From positions 124,001 through 188,000 of the forward strand of contig JAGMWG010000020.1 of NCBI GenBank assembly GCA_020744225.1: a DNA stretch of 64,000 nucleotides. Direction: 5' to 3'. The notes under the pieces were generated by a model. That model did not search any database. It was not told the origin of the DNA and saw nothing but the letters and a program-made list of their open reading frames with translations. This document shows positions 35,493 through 46,435 of this stretch, piece after piece. Numbering within the stretch: the stretch's first letter is position 1; the number at the start of each line of letters is the position of its first letter. This DNA comes from Paraphoma chrysanthemicola (Eukaryota; Ascomycota; Dothideomycetes; Pleosporales; Phaeosphaeriaceae). The position numbers were made by a program, and so were the translations under genes.

Positions 35493-37983
35493 ATGCACCA
35501 TCTCTCAATGTCACCGACCTCACCGGCGACGCAAGGCAATTTCCAGCATCCATTCGCAGGCAGCCCCACCAGCGCCCGCGGCTTCAAGCGCTCCGCCTCG
35601 AGCGACGAAGACGGCGACAATGGCGACGGCGACGGGCGGCCATCGTCGGCGCGACGCAACACGGCCGTGAAGCGCGCCTGCAATGAGTGTCGCCAGCAAA
35701 AGGTACGCACTCTCGCGCACCCCAGACAGACAGAGCCTTGCGCACGTGCGAAAAGCAATTGTGGTTGTGCGCACAGAGCTCCCTCCAAAACGGACGTCTG
35801 CAGCTGCAGAACAGCTTGGATGGAGCATAGAACGAGCGCTTCTGAGTAACACGTGCTAATCGCGTCTTAGCTCAAGTGCAACGTCCAGCAAGACCCCTTT
35901 GTGAGCTGTCACCGGTGCCAGAAGCAGAATCTGCGATGCGTCATCGAGCCCAACTTCAAGCGCGTGGGCAAGCGCAACCGCAATGCCGAGATGGAGCGCG
36001 AGATGGAGCACCTCCGCGAGCGACTTGCCCTGTACGAAGGCCCACAGGCGCTGACCAGCCAGCCGACCCTGAACACGCCGCAGCCGTCCTCGGACAACAA
36101 TGTCTTCAGCAGCGTTCGGGTGCCCAAGGTGGAAGACGAGGCATTCCTGCAGACACAGCACCAACAGGTCGCAGCGACATCGCTGCTCGACTTGCGGAGC
36201 GGGTCGCCCATGTTCTATCCGCTGGGCTCGGGCGAGAACCACGTGCGCCTCACGCACGGCGAGGTTAACGAGCTCTTTACTGAGTACTTTCAGCTGTACC
36301 ACCCGTTCCTGCCATTCCTGGACCAGGTTCGCACGCCAGACGAGTACCATTCCCAGGACCATAAACTGCTCTTCTGGGCCATCATCAGTGTCGCAGCACG
36401 TCGCTACGGCGGCCGGCCGGGGCTGTTGAAGGACCTTGCAAAGCCACTGACGGACCTCATCTGGGACTCGATCCGCAACCAGCCAAACCACCACGTTGTC
36501 AAGGCGCTTTGTCTGCTGTGCACCTGGCCAATACCAGCAGAGCGAACAGTGACAGATCCGACCTTCATACTGTGCGGCGCCATGATGCAGACGGCCATGC
36601 AGATCGGCCTTCACCAGCCCACACATGCACAAGACTTTGCCAGGATCAAGGTACGGCTGCAGCAAGAGGACATCAATGATCGTCTGAGAACATGGGCAGT
36701 GTGCAACATTGTTGCGCAGACGTGAGCATACCTCCACTCGTGCATTGAGCTTGACTGACACGAGATAGTGTGTCCACTGGGAACGGCCAGCCGTCCATCA
36801 CCCTCTACAACTCGACGCTTGAGTTCGACGTGGACGACGAGACAGACATGACCATTTTGCCTCCCACCCTATACGTGCGCTTACGCCAGGAGAAAGCAGC
36901 CGACCGAATAGGCAGGCAACTGTACTCCACACACAAGGATCGGTCGGACGAGGAGTGGATAATCTACTTGAACATGCAGGCTGAGCGTCTAAAGGCAGAA
37001 CGCAAGTCTGTAGACGGCGTCGACAGTGGTACGTAACATGCAAATTACGCCAGCACGGATCGATTACTGACTCCGCGACAGAACTTGAAGAGCTCTATCA
37101 TCGTGCAGTCCAGCTGCATACCCACCTCTTCTCATTCTTCATCGCTGATCCACGCCTCGAACGACGTGAAGACCTCATCGCTCTATACTTCACGGCCACA
37201 GGCTTTCTGGATCGCGTGTTCAAGCTGCACGGCGAGGCAAAGCTCCGCTACGTCCCTTATTACATCATGCAAATGGCGCTTGCAGCAGGCTTTGCCATGC
37301 TCAAGATCCTCAATTCGGATTTTGCTGGCCGTTTACCCACCGATCAAGGTCGGAAGTACGTCCTCCAGACGGTTGACGTCCTGCGCAAATCCAAAGTCTG
37401 GCCAAACGACCTTCCCGATCGCTTTGCCGAAGTTCTGGCGCAGCTCTGGAAAGAGAGTTCCCGAGGACGAAGCCTTCACAGCATGTCGCAATCACCGTCG
37501 GTCAGCAATGCTGGCATGGCCACTTTCAACCACCACACGCAAAATCAGCAGCAGCACTCGTCACAGAACAATCATCAGTCATTGCAAAGGAGGGATAGCT
37601 CTGGACTACACGACGACCCTCTCGGCCTCATAGTGAGAAGCCGTAAGAGCATGAGCGTGGTTTTTGACTGTGTATGGCGCTGGCGCGAAGCCCAAATCAA
37701 CGGTGCCGCAGAGCAGCTCGACACTACCGTCATGAACAACCCGACCAACCCTGATTCTTCATCAAACTCCACACCGCCTCCTGGTGTGGTTATTGAGAAT
37801 CCAGCGCACGGCATGCCCAATTTCAATCCACATCTCAACACTCTCAGCATGCCGCTACAAATGCCACAAGGTCTCGCTAGCGCGAACAGCTTCGAGTTCT
37901 TCGACTCTGTGTCCTGGATGCTAGATACACAGAACGACTGGAATCAGTACCCAGGCGGATTCGGAACCGATTTTGGAGCCTAG
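35493..37983 (+). CDS. Zn(II)2Cys6 transcription factor, Leu3/PrtT-like
   Basis: Four exons: 35493-35702, 35871-36721, 36769-37028, 37082-37983; 740 aa, phases agreeing. The DNA-binding cluster has six cysteines, C63, C66, C73, C83, C86 and C93 (ACNECRQQK | LKCNVQQDPFVSCHRC ... LRC), split by intron 1 as is frequent in this family. A basic linker, NFKRVGKRNRNAEME, and a short coiled coil (EMEHLRERLALYE) follow, resembling Leu3 and the protease regulator PrtT. Residues about 190-460 form the fungal-specific middle homology region (YFQLYHPFLPFLD, LLFWAIISVAARRYGG). The C-terminus is Gln/Asn/Ser-rich, ending in an acidic/aromatic stretch suited to activation. Nuclear; targets unknown. A second ATG at 35508 could be the start. 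Confidence 0.9.
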
Positions 37984-38310
37984 TAGCCTGCGCGTCGTCA
38001 TTACCAACGACACGATCCTTTCAGTTTCCGGGGTTGGAGTACTTGGCCAGAAGCAGTCAACGCTGATTGCTTCCATATGGTGCCTTTTCTGGATGATGGA
38101 AACCTTGGCGGGTTCTACTTGTTTATCTTTATGCTGTGCCACGTTACAGCTGTTTTTTTTCTAAGATTCTTGTCTACTTTAGCGTGGCGTCTGGTGTTTG
38201 GCGTCACGGTCATGGTCAACGTCATTGGCGGCATCGTCTTAAGCTACCGCATAATAAAATAGTGTTAATTGTCAATCATGTACTATTTGACCATGAGACC
38301 TTCGCATCCC
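37984..38310. other. Convergent 3' region
   Basis: 327 bp between convergent ends of the regulator and the methyltransferase. Nothing recognised. Confidence 0.5.
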
Positions 38311-39403
38311 CTACTCTCCCTTCCTCCCCCATGCAACCACCGCCTCAAACTCCAATTCCGTAACTCCGTCCTCGCCACCCACCATGTCCACCACCTCCTT
38401 ATACATAACCTCGTTCAACTTCTTCATCCACTCATCCTTCTGCTGCTCCCCAACCCCTTCCCACATACCGCGCACAATCCCCATGGGAAACTGCATGCTG
38501 GCCATATACACCTTTGGCTTCCCCACCTTGGCTACCGCCCTCTTGACCTCAGTCTGTACTTCCACAAACCCAGCCTCGCGCAACTGCTCTGCAACAAACC
38601 CCTCTTCACCCCACGGCCGATTAGACATGAGTCTCGCTTGCACTTCCGAAGCGGACGGACAGGGTGGTTGCGGGGCTGGCATGAGCGAGATGCTGCGTGC
38701 GACCATCGGGTACCAGGGTAAGTGGGTCCAGGTAGTTATGCCGATGAACCCACCGGGGGAAGTCAGGGTGTACAAATGCGGGAGTGCGGTGGGGAGGATG
38801 AAGATTGCAAAAGTGCAGAGGGTGTGTGTGAAGCGCTCGTTGGTATTCACCAGATCTTGGAGATTCTGCCGAAACGAGTCAGATTTGAGGTAGCAGGCGA
38901 GAAAAGAAGAGTGGGGGAAGAGGATGGGGATTATGAGAGGGGAGAGGGGGAATTACGTTTCCGTCCACGATTTGTGTTCGAAGGCCAGTCCAACCATTGG
39001 ATTTACCGCGTGCGTCCAGGTACGAGAGCATGCCTTGGCTCACGTCTCCGCCCAGCACTTTGATATTATCCCAATTCTCTTTGGGTACTGCATCATACAG
39101 TTCTTGTACCGCAGCGCCAGTTCCGGTCGCGAGGTCGAATCTACCAGCCACCGACTATTAGATCACACGCACTCTCAACTTATCCCAGCCTGAAAGCGAC
39201 CGAATATGCAGAGTGACATACATATTCGACTTGTCCTTCCTGGTAGCCAAATCAGTTTTTTGAATGAGTGACCGAGCCATTGGACGCGTGGCGTTTTCGG
39301 CATTGGCGTAGCGTTGAGCGACCTCGGGGTCGTTCCAGAACGCTTCGAGGTTTGGATCGACGCTAGTGGCCGGTAGAGATGGTGAGGATACAGAGGAAGA
39401 CAT
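38311..39403 (-). CDS. Class I SAM-dependent methyltransferase
   Basis: Three minus-strand exons: 39403-39222, 39140-38957, 38865-38311; 306 aa. The N-terminal helix NLEAFWNDPEVAQRYANAENAT is followed by motif I FDLATGTGAAVQEL (about 62-75), then ILGGDVSQGML (acidic residue for the ribose hydroxyls) and TFAIFILPTALPHLYTLTSPGGFIGITTW, the post-motif strand and helix of the UbiE/COQ5-like fold. Intron 1 has a TCTAAT branch point and its GGTAG acceptor is fixed by phase. The substrate is unknown; relatives act in secondary metabolism or small-molecule methylation. An in-frame ATG at 39427 would add eight residues. No signal peptide. Confidence 0.85.
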
Positions 39404-39427
39404 TATTGAGTGCAATTCTTGATGCAA

Positions 39428-40237
39428 CGGGGTGGAGAGGGAAATATTGAAGAGGGGAGATGCAACGGAGAAGGAAGTGTTGAATTAAGGGTGTATGTGG
39501 GTGTTAGTGTTGATATGGAATTTCGATTTATGTGCAGGTAGAATACCTTATAAAGAATGCGTAATTTCTTCTCATTCTCACCTACTTACCAATCAACCAC
39601 CAAATATCCCCATTCAGACACTGATCCTACCTCAGACAACAAAAGCGCTAGAGTGATATGGACACTTCCAAGTCACTACTGCTTACTATTATGCTCTTCT
39701 CGCTACTGAATAACCCACAAAGTAGCGACCCTAATCTATTTCAAGCATATTACATCCATTTTGGCTGCCAAATGAGTCGGTTGTACATTCTTGCCATCGC
39801 GATATCGTGCCGGAAGCTGGGTTTTGGTCGGGTTAGATGTGGGGATGTAAGCGGAGACATTTCGATGTTGGGGTTGACCAAAAGTCGCCGAGTGGGTGAT
39901 TACCCCCTAAAGGCTTACTATGCGGCGCGGGCGTAATTGTACTTTGTAAGCGGGATTTGTTTGGGGTGATTGTATAGTCTTCTTCAGCCGATTGAACAAG
40001 ACACGTTAGGCATCGGAGATATTCATGACGTCGCGATGAGAGTCGTACTCAATATAGGACACGAATATCTATTGACTTTAGTCATTCCTATGATTTCTTC
40101 TGCATCTACGAAATGAAGGCTTACCGACTCAAATGGGCCCACCAGATTGTTCTTCCTGATGAACTTCTACTGGCCATGAATATTTCATCATACATGGTCA
40201 TTGATGATAAGGTCCTTGCTCACTCCTTCTGCTCAGC
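39428..40237. other. Intergenic, no supported gene
   Basis: Upstream of the methyltransferase and downstream of the 606-aa orphan. One plus-strand open frame of 92 codons (39658-39936) has a hydrophobic start (LLLTIMLFSLL) that could resemble a secretion signal, but nothing else supports it. Confidence 0.4.
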
Positions 40238-42370
40238 TCACATCACAATTCTCCGAGCCGTCCTTCCCGTGTAAACGCTATTAGACACCTCCTCTTGAAT
40301 AGTCTTGAGTTTGATGCGCTCACGTCGTCTTGCTTGTAATACCTTGGTCCAAGTTTCCACAAACGACAGCCGATCTGAAAATAGCTATTAGCACAACCGA
40401 GCGACGAAGTACGTTGGGGACTGTTGCGACATACTCTGAGCGCATTCAAAGTCGATCTCGAAGGACTTGTATGTATCAAAACGATCCTGCTCTTCGGGAT
40501 GTAGACCTGCTTTGTCTAGTCTGATTCCTGCAGCAGTGGGTGCACGTCGTGCGTGGTAGCATCGAATGCCAGTCCGGCTTTTGAAGAGGCCAGACTTGGT
40601 GGCTGAAAATACAATTCGTGATTGCCCTTTCTCGTCAATCGTGATCTCATCCGTGACTATAGTCATGTTAGTAAAAGTTGCTTAGTTTACAGCTTACATA
40701 GCTCTGGAATACTTACTAAAAACTGTCATGAACTCTTCCGATCGTCCCAGATACACAACGAGTCGCGAAACAGTCGGGGCCACAAGATGCTTCATCGGTC
40801 CCGATAACATAGTGCCTGCAGTGTAATGAGACATGTTGTCGTCGCATGCAGTGTTATCAGATCTAATCTCGCGCCAAATTTGAATCCGAGGTGCGTCAAT
40901 CTGCCTCGTGTGGTTGCCACCCTCATACACTTTCAAGTAACGTGCTCTCTCGATGTCGAGAAAAATCTCTTCATCAAGCAGCTTTTTCTGGAACTCGAAA
41001 AGAGCTATATATGTCAGCGGCTTTCATATTGTGTGAGTTGTGGCACCGACCTTCCATTGTGTAAAATTCGCAGAAAATACTGATGCCGGCATCTTCCTTA
41101 GCTTCCAGTGACTCTTTTGGGGCACGTGTGAGCTTCTTCCGGTATTGAAGCTTTTCTTTAAGGCATACGATGCGGGTATGCGCTGCGCTGTACCCATATA
41201 TAGGCACGAGCTCGGTGTTTGATCGTTGAACTGTGATGTGGAGAGAGTCAGACTCATGATGACCTCACGAGGGATTTGCACAGCTGGAGAGAAACTCGCT
41301 GGTATCATAAGAATAACGACTTACCGCGAAAAGACTGTGCCTTACGCTGTCCAACAGAGTCGGATTCGATATAAACTCTCAAGTTGTCCGCGTCAGGGTT
41401 GATGAATACGCGTATCGAAGAAGTGACGAATTCTGCCAGGGACGACATCGCTAGGGCGACATTACTGTATAATTATCAGCCTATGTGTACACCATCGGTA
41501 CACAGAATAGTCCCACGTCTCAAACAGTATTCTCTCACCAGGTCTTTCCGTTTCTATCGGTACGCTTTCTCCACTCGTAGTTGATGGAGTTGATCTTGAC
41601 AATGCGACTGGTGTTCGCAAGTCGATACCGTTTAACACGTAATTTGGAATACTGCAGGTGGCGTATGACAGGGTATTACCAGCGATCGTGGATGGCAACA
41701 GCGTGCTAGTTGAAGTTTGCGCAAGACGATGGTCGCGAGGGAATGAGGTCTGACTCCCTAAGTGGACGGGAGACAATTCCAGGCTCGGTACCTCATTTTC
41801 TAGACCTTTCCACCGTGGCTGCGTGAAAGTTTCCAGATTGCCATTGGTGTCGTATATGTAGCGACCGTCGGCACGGTCATCTATTTGGCTGTATCGTACG
41901 TCCCATTGAGTTGCATTTTGGACTTCTCTGAAAGATCTTGAGTATGTGTCACTGTTTTCCCGCCTAGCTACACTTCGCTTTCGCACAGCCTCAGGTTGTA
42001 GCGATGGTTGATGATAGCGTGGTATACGTAGGGATGATGAGGACGGCACACCCAGTCGATTCTCGTTTGAGTCGTCGATGTATTGACCTCTATATTCTGT
42101 GGGCCTTCTTTCCTGTGATGGTCCGAGGTCTGGACCTGCATGTAATGGTGTTGGCTGCACGGTAGTGCTCGGAGGCGACGCTGGAAGACGTTCGATCCTG
42201 TACCTGCTGCCATCACGATCTACATAAACGCTAACATCGGCAAACCTGAAGTTCTCGATTGCCGGCTCTTGACCCCGAAGGCGATCCACGAACGATTCGA
42301 CATTGAGTCCTTGTTGAGAATGAACAGATTGCCGAGGATTGCGATCAGGCTGCGAGCCAAGCGGATACAT
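40238..42370 (-). CDS. Orphan protein of about 606 aa
   Basis: Six minus-strand exons: 42370-41517, 41464-41325, 41230-41051, 41004-40717, 40656-40435, 40374-40238. Five of the junctions have clear signals and matching phase. The exon 1 donor is uncertain (GTGGGA at 41516 gives a 52-nt intron; GTACCG at 41501 or GTTTGA near 41524 also fit the phase). The N-terminal 280 residues are Ser/Arg/Pro-rich and probably disordered. The C-terminal 320 residues look folded, with alternating strands and helices (INPDADNLRVYIES, PIYGYSAAHTRIVCL, SRLVVYLGRSEEFMTVF, ISIFCEFYTME) and a basic C-terminal helix (VLQARRRERIKLKTIQEEV). I do not recognise the family; no signal peptide or membrane segment. Confidence 0.72.
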
Positions 42371-43789
42371 TTTCGATCGATAATTGGGGGCTAGAAGCCA
42401 AGAGACTCTCGGTAGACTGCAATGCTACACGGCGATATGGATAACAATGGCAGTGGGTCGTGACCATTGGCGGGGTTGTGTTTACAGCATAGCACACTGC
42501 GACAAGAGACAAGGAACAGGACACTGCTTGAGATGGAAGTCGGATCTACGGGCGTTGAATGGCTCATTGACGTGTGTTGTCTTGATTGGACCGACACAGC
42601 CCAGCCTTGGGCTGTTTGCTGGGTACCAAGCGACACAAATAAGGCAACGGCGCATATACTGAAGGCAGGCTCTGGAACAAGGCAGAATCGGCGAGATCCA
42701 TGGGAATTAGAAATGCGTTTCCGTGAGTATGCGGCGGCACAGGGCAAAAGTAAACGAGGTGAGGGTCAGGGGTAACATCGGCCCGTGCTCGGCTGTCCAA
42801 ATCAGCGGGAGAACGAAATCGATATCTAAACTTATAGTATCATGTAAAAACCTAGATAGGAGTATGATCCTATCTGAGCTCCTAGATACCTCTGCACCTT
42901 ACCGGCATCGGATAGGAGACTGTTTCGAGAAACATCTGTCAGATCGTCAGGTTGATGGGTAACGTAGTTACAATTAGCTTCGCGGTATCATGAAGGAGAC
43001 CAGTGAGGCTATCGCACTAGATTATCTTCGTTACCTCGTAATGAGTACAAGAGACAGCTCTCCTGCCTTTCGAGAGTGGCTTGACTGAGTCAGTGTCCGA
43101 CGCCTGCTTCACCTCGTATTCAAAACTGAGTTTGCGTGTACCACAAGACCGCCAACGAAGTGTTAGTGCCTCATATGCATGTACTTTGGGCGATGATTAT
43201 GCACACCGCTTATCTGGTAATGACCTCTTATCTTACATCAATTCACATGCATTGTATTTCAGTTTCAGGTCGTTGGTATGGTCAGCTTATCAGCATAGTC
43301 TCGCCTGTAAATAGACGAGACTGGGCACTGTTCATCTACAGAGCCAATGTTCGCAACCGAACGCTAGGGCCAGCCGCAGCACTCATTCTAGTTTGAATCA
43401 CTTGGGTACGAGCTTTGAAGAAAAAGAAAGGCTTTAATTGGTTGTGTGCAAGACGCTCTAAGCCATTGTGAAGCCACGTTGATGGTATTTGAGACTCAAT
43501 GTGCCGGATATGGGTAGCTCGCCGATGGCTTTTGCCCCGCACGCTGCTGCCATAAGATCTCTCAGTACCATTGGTTTTCACTGTGACGCCAAGTCCAGAC
43601 ACGCTTTCTCGATCTCCATTGGTGCGCCCAATTGGAGCCTCAACCGAAGATAACTTTGGCGTCGAGAGAGATCCTAGAATAATTACCATAAACCGGCGCA
43701 TCTTTGCCACATAAACGCTAAACATACTTACGATACCAGCAATCTAAGGTCACCATTGCGTACTGATTAATTGATGCATCTCCGCCTCG
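42371..43789. other. Intergenic, no supported gene
   Basis: 1.4 kb with overlapping open frames of 60-130 codons on both strands and no recognised motif. It contains the upstream region of the 606-aa orphan. Confidence 0.45.
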
Positions 43790-44941
43790 ATGCTAAATTC
43801 AGAATCAGATCATGCTTCATTCCACGATCGTATTGCAGACTTGGAAACTGTAGACTGGGGTTTATTGACACGATCTAATCCTGTCGAATCTCAGAAGCTT
43901 CTCCTCGCAGCTCGGAGGAGGGATTCTTCTACATTGAGCTGTGAAGTCCAGCCGGGAGAGCCTACCTTGAAGAAGCGGAAGCTCTTCTCTCTTGGTCCAC
44001 AAAGTTCTTTCAGAAACCACTGGAAGAAATATCACTTGAAATTTGTTCAGACGAGATCAAGTCTTGGACGGCAGGGTACGTCCATCGTTCCAGAAACATT
44101 TGTTTTAGGAGACTCTTCCCTGAAGTCAGATAGCTACAAGCCAATCGCACGAGAAACAGGAGTTGAGCCTGGTACGAAAGATGGATTCGAGGCTTACAAG
44201 GTATCTTGATGTCCCATCTTAGCCTTTACTTCATGTAACGCAGACGCGAAGATCCCAACAAACAACTTCACCGTTTCGAATCGTGTTGCGCCTTCCAGTC
44301 GTCACGGATCGGCCGCCAACCCCAGCATTGGAAAGGCATTCGCAATACTCTCTCATTGAATCTCTAACATGATCATGGCGTCTCTATGGAGGTCGCTTGG
44401 TCTACAGGGAGCGTCTGGGTTTCCTGATCAACACCGCTTCGGTTCGTCCTCGAGTAGCGCAACAGTGATGAATTGTTACCCACTGCAGCTGTTACCAGAA
44501 GGATCAAGTGCGGGATATAACGCACATACGGATCTGGGAAGCATTACCCTTTTGTTCTGCAGCACCTGGGGTCTGCAGGTTTACTCGGCTGAAAGTGCGA
44601 GTTGGTCATTTGTTAAACCAATTCGAAGCAGAGCAGTCGTGAACATCGGAGACACATTACGATTCATGTCTGGCAACAAGTTGAAGTCGTGCCTTTATCG
44701 CGTTGTTCGCCATTCGGAGTGGAGGCATGGGCACAGGCTCTCGCTGGCATACTTTACGCGGCCAAATTCTGATGTCACGCTTCTAGATGGGCAAGGGCGT
44801 GAGTGGTCAGTGGAGAAATGGGCGGCACGCAAATCTAGATCTGATAAAGAGTCACATGAGGAGCAAGAAGTGAATGGTGTGCAATTTGGAGGTTTCAGTG
44901 GCGCCATGGTTAGGGCCATGAGCGGATCTGTATCCGCCTAG
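43790..44941 (+). pseudogene. Decayed 2-oxoglutarate/Fe(II) oxygenase (isopenicillin N synthase-like)
   Basis: Family segments appear in order but in different frames. DWGLLTRSNPVESQKLLLAA is in one frame; EGFFYIEL, an in-frame TGA, and then EALLSWSTKFFQKPLEEIS are in another; YKPIARETGVEPGTKDGFEAYKV is back in the first. After a recognisable intron (GTATCT...CGCAG, about 44204-44243) comes a stretch ending in another frame change near 44360, then LGLQGASGFPDQHRFG and NAHTDLGSITLLFCSTWGLQVYS to the end at 44941. The HxD iron pair (HTD) and the 2OG-binding RLS (in HRLSLAYF) remain. The distal iron ligand His (normally in LKSxLHRV) is Tyr. At least three frameshifts and one stop mean no full-length product. 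Confidence 0.82.
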
Positions 44942-46435
44942 TCATTTGGAACGGGGCGGACCGAGATAGCGCCCGGCTGTATTTGAACACCGAGCCATGC
45001 AATCTTCTTCCAGGAACAAGTATTGAAGAATGTTGCCCATTATCACATGCTTCCAGCGGTTCTCAGACACCTCGTGAAGTACTGGCACAGCCCACACATT
45101 GACTAGGGTCTCGTTCTTGACGAACAGATCGAAGAATCTCATCGATGCGCCTGCTTCCCTCCGGTGCGCCTGATGTAATGTCCATGAGAATGATGTCGAC
45201 ATTTCCGGTCAAGGTTGGTAGGCTGTGGCGCAAATCCAGTTAAACTTTCTATGAAAAGCCCCAGGCTCCGCACGGAGCACTCACGCTTCAGCTGCACAGC
45301 CCTCCTGATCCTGATACGTGCGTCGTATCCGCATGCGGTGAAAGCTGCCGAGCAACGGCAATTACCGCAGACTCTCTGTCAACCACCCAAATTCGCGGTC
45401 ATCTTACTATTCCGACTGACGCAAGACCACTTGTGTATTATACACCTCTGCACGAGTAGTAGCAGTTCCCGCGACTCAGGCAATAACGCTGTATCCTGTT
45501 CAGCAGCCTATTGCGTATTTCCAACGTCCGGTGGGACATATAGCTAGTTGTTGTAAAGTCTGCGTTTCAGCCGGAGCGTCTGTAAGGCTGTAGATATGGC
45601 TTGCGAGAGCCTCTATGTTGTGGCGCTTTTTATGTGTTTTATCAACAATTTATACTGAAGTCACGGCTGAAAGCACTGTCTCCTTTTGTCCAGGGCCCTA
45701 TCAGACATAGGAACGTACGAGAGTGATGAATGGTGTAGACAAACAGTGGTTGTAGCCCAGCGGAGTGGCATGATGCGGCGCCAATCTCGTTTGGTTTTAC
45801 GTTCCATGGCTATATTCTCCTGCCAAGACAGATAAAACTTGCTCGATCGCATGCAAGTCGCTATTTAGCTTGATGTGAATGTACCTGACCCAGAAGGCAC
45901 ATATTATCGGCGCCTGTGCGATGCGAGCTAGACCATAGCCACTGGTCAGTAATTGACTGGGAGTAAGAACTTGAGTGGCCAGCAACATGCTGCTAGAGCG
46001 CGGTGAACATATGACTCTGCCGCACGGTGAGCTAGATATCTGGGGCTAATGTACGTGCACACGGAGGTTCAATAAAAGACGGTCAACCTTTCATTGTCAA
46101 TGAATTAGTGAGAAAGCCAGCTCGGAGTTTGATACGAACGCGGAGCGTTTGCCTTGCTGCAGCCACAACGAATAGTGTACGTATTTGAGAGCTACCCAAG
46201 CGCCCATCAAAACATGTCGCGTAATGTGATTCCGTTTGCGTCGGTGCCCTATGTGACCGCACCAATAGTGGACGCAAGGCAGACTGCATGTCAGCCACGC
46301 GTCTGTGGAACATGTGCCAGCAGTACATGCGGCTCTGCAGTGTGTCCTCACACTCCCCTCGGTCTTGCGCAGGAATCTATTAGCCCTCATCAAATCAAAC
46401 GACCTTCGGTGTCTCTTACTCCTCATTGCTTCATT
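44942..46435. other. Intergenic with a possible response-regulator-like relic
   Basis: Mostly without coding signal. On the minus strand between about 45400 and 45000 there are fragments reading IWVVDRESAVIAVARQL and, in another frame, NVDIILMDIT, weakly like a receiver domain (see findings). It also contains the promoter of the amino-acid permease. Confidence 0.4.

Noticed and set aside
35856..36761. 301-codon minus-strand open frame
   Set aside because: Antisense to exon 2 of the Zn2Cys6 regulator.
43336..43725. 129-codon minus-strand open frame
   Set aside because: No recognised motif and no splice partner.
38311..44941. Methyltransferase, orphan and dead oxygenase as a biosynthetic cluster
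   Set aside because: No backbone gene in the window and intergenic gaps of 0.8-1.4 kb; at best a remnant.
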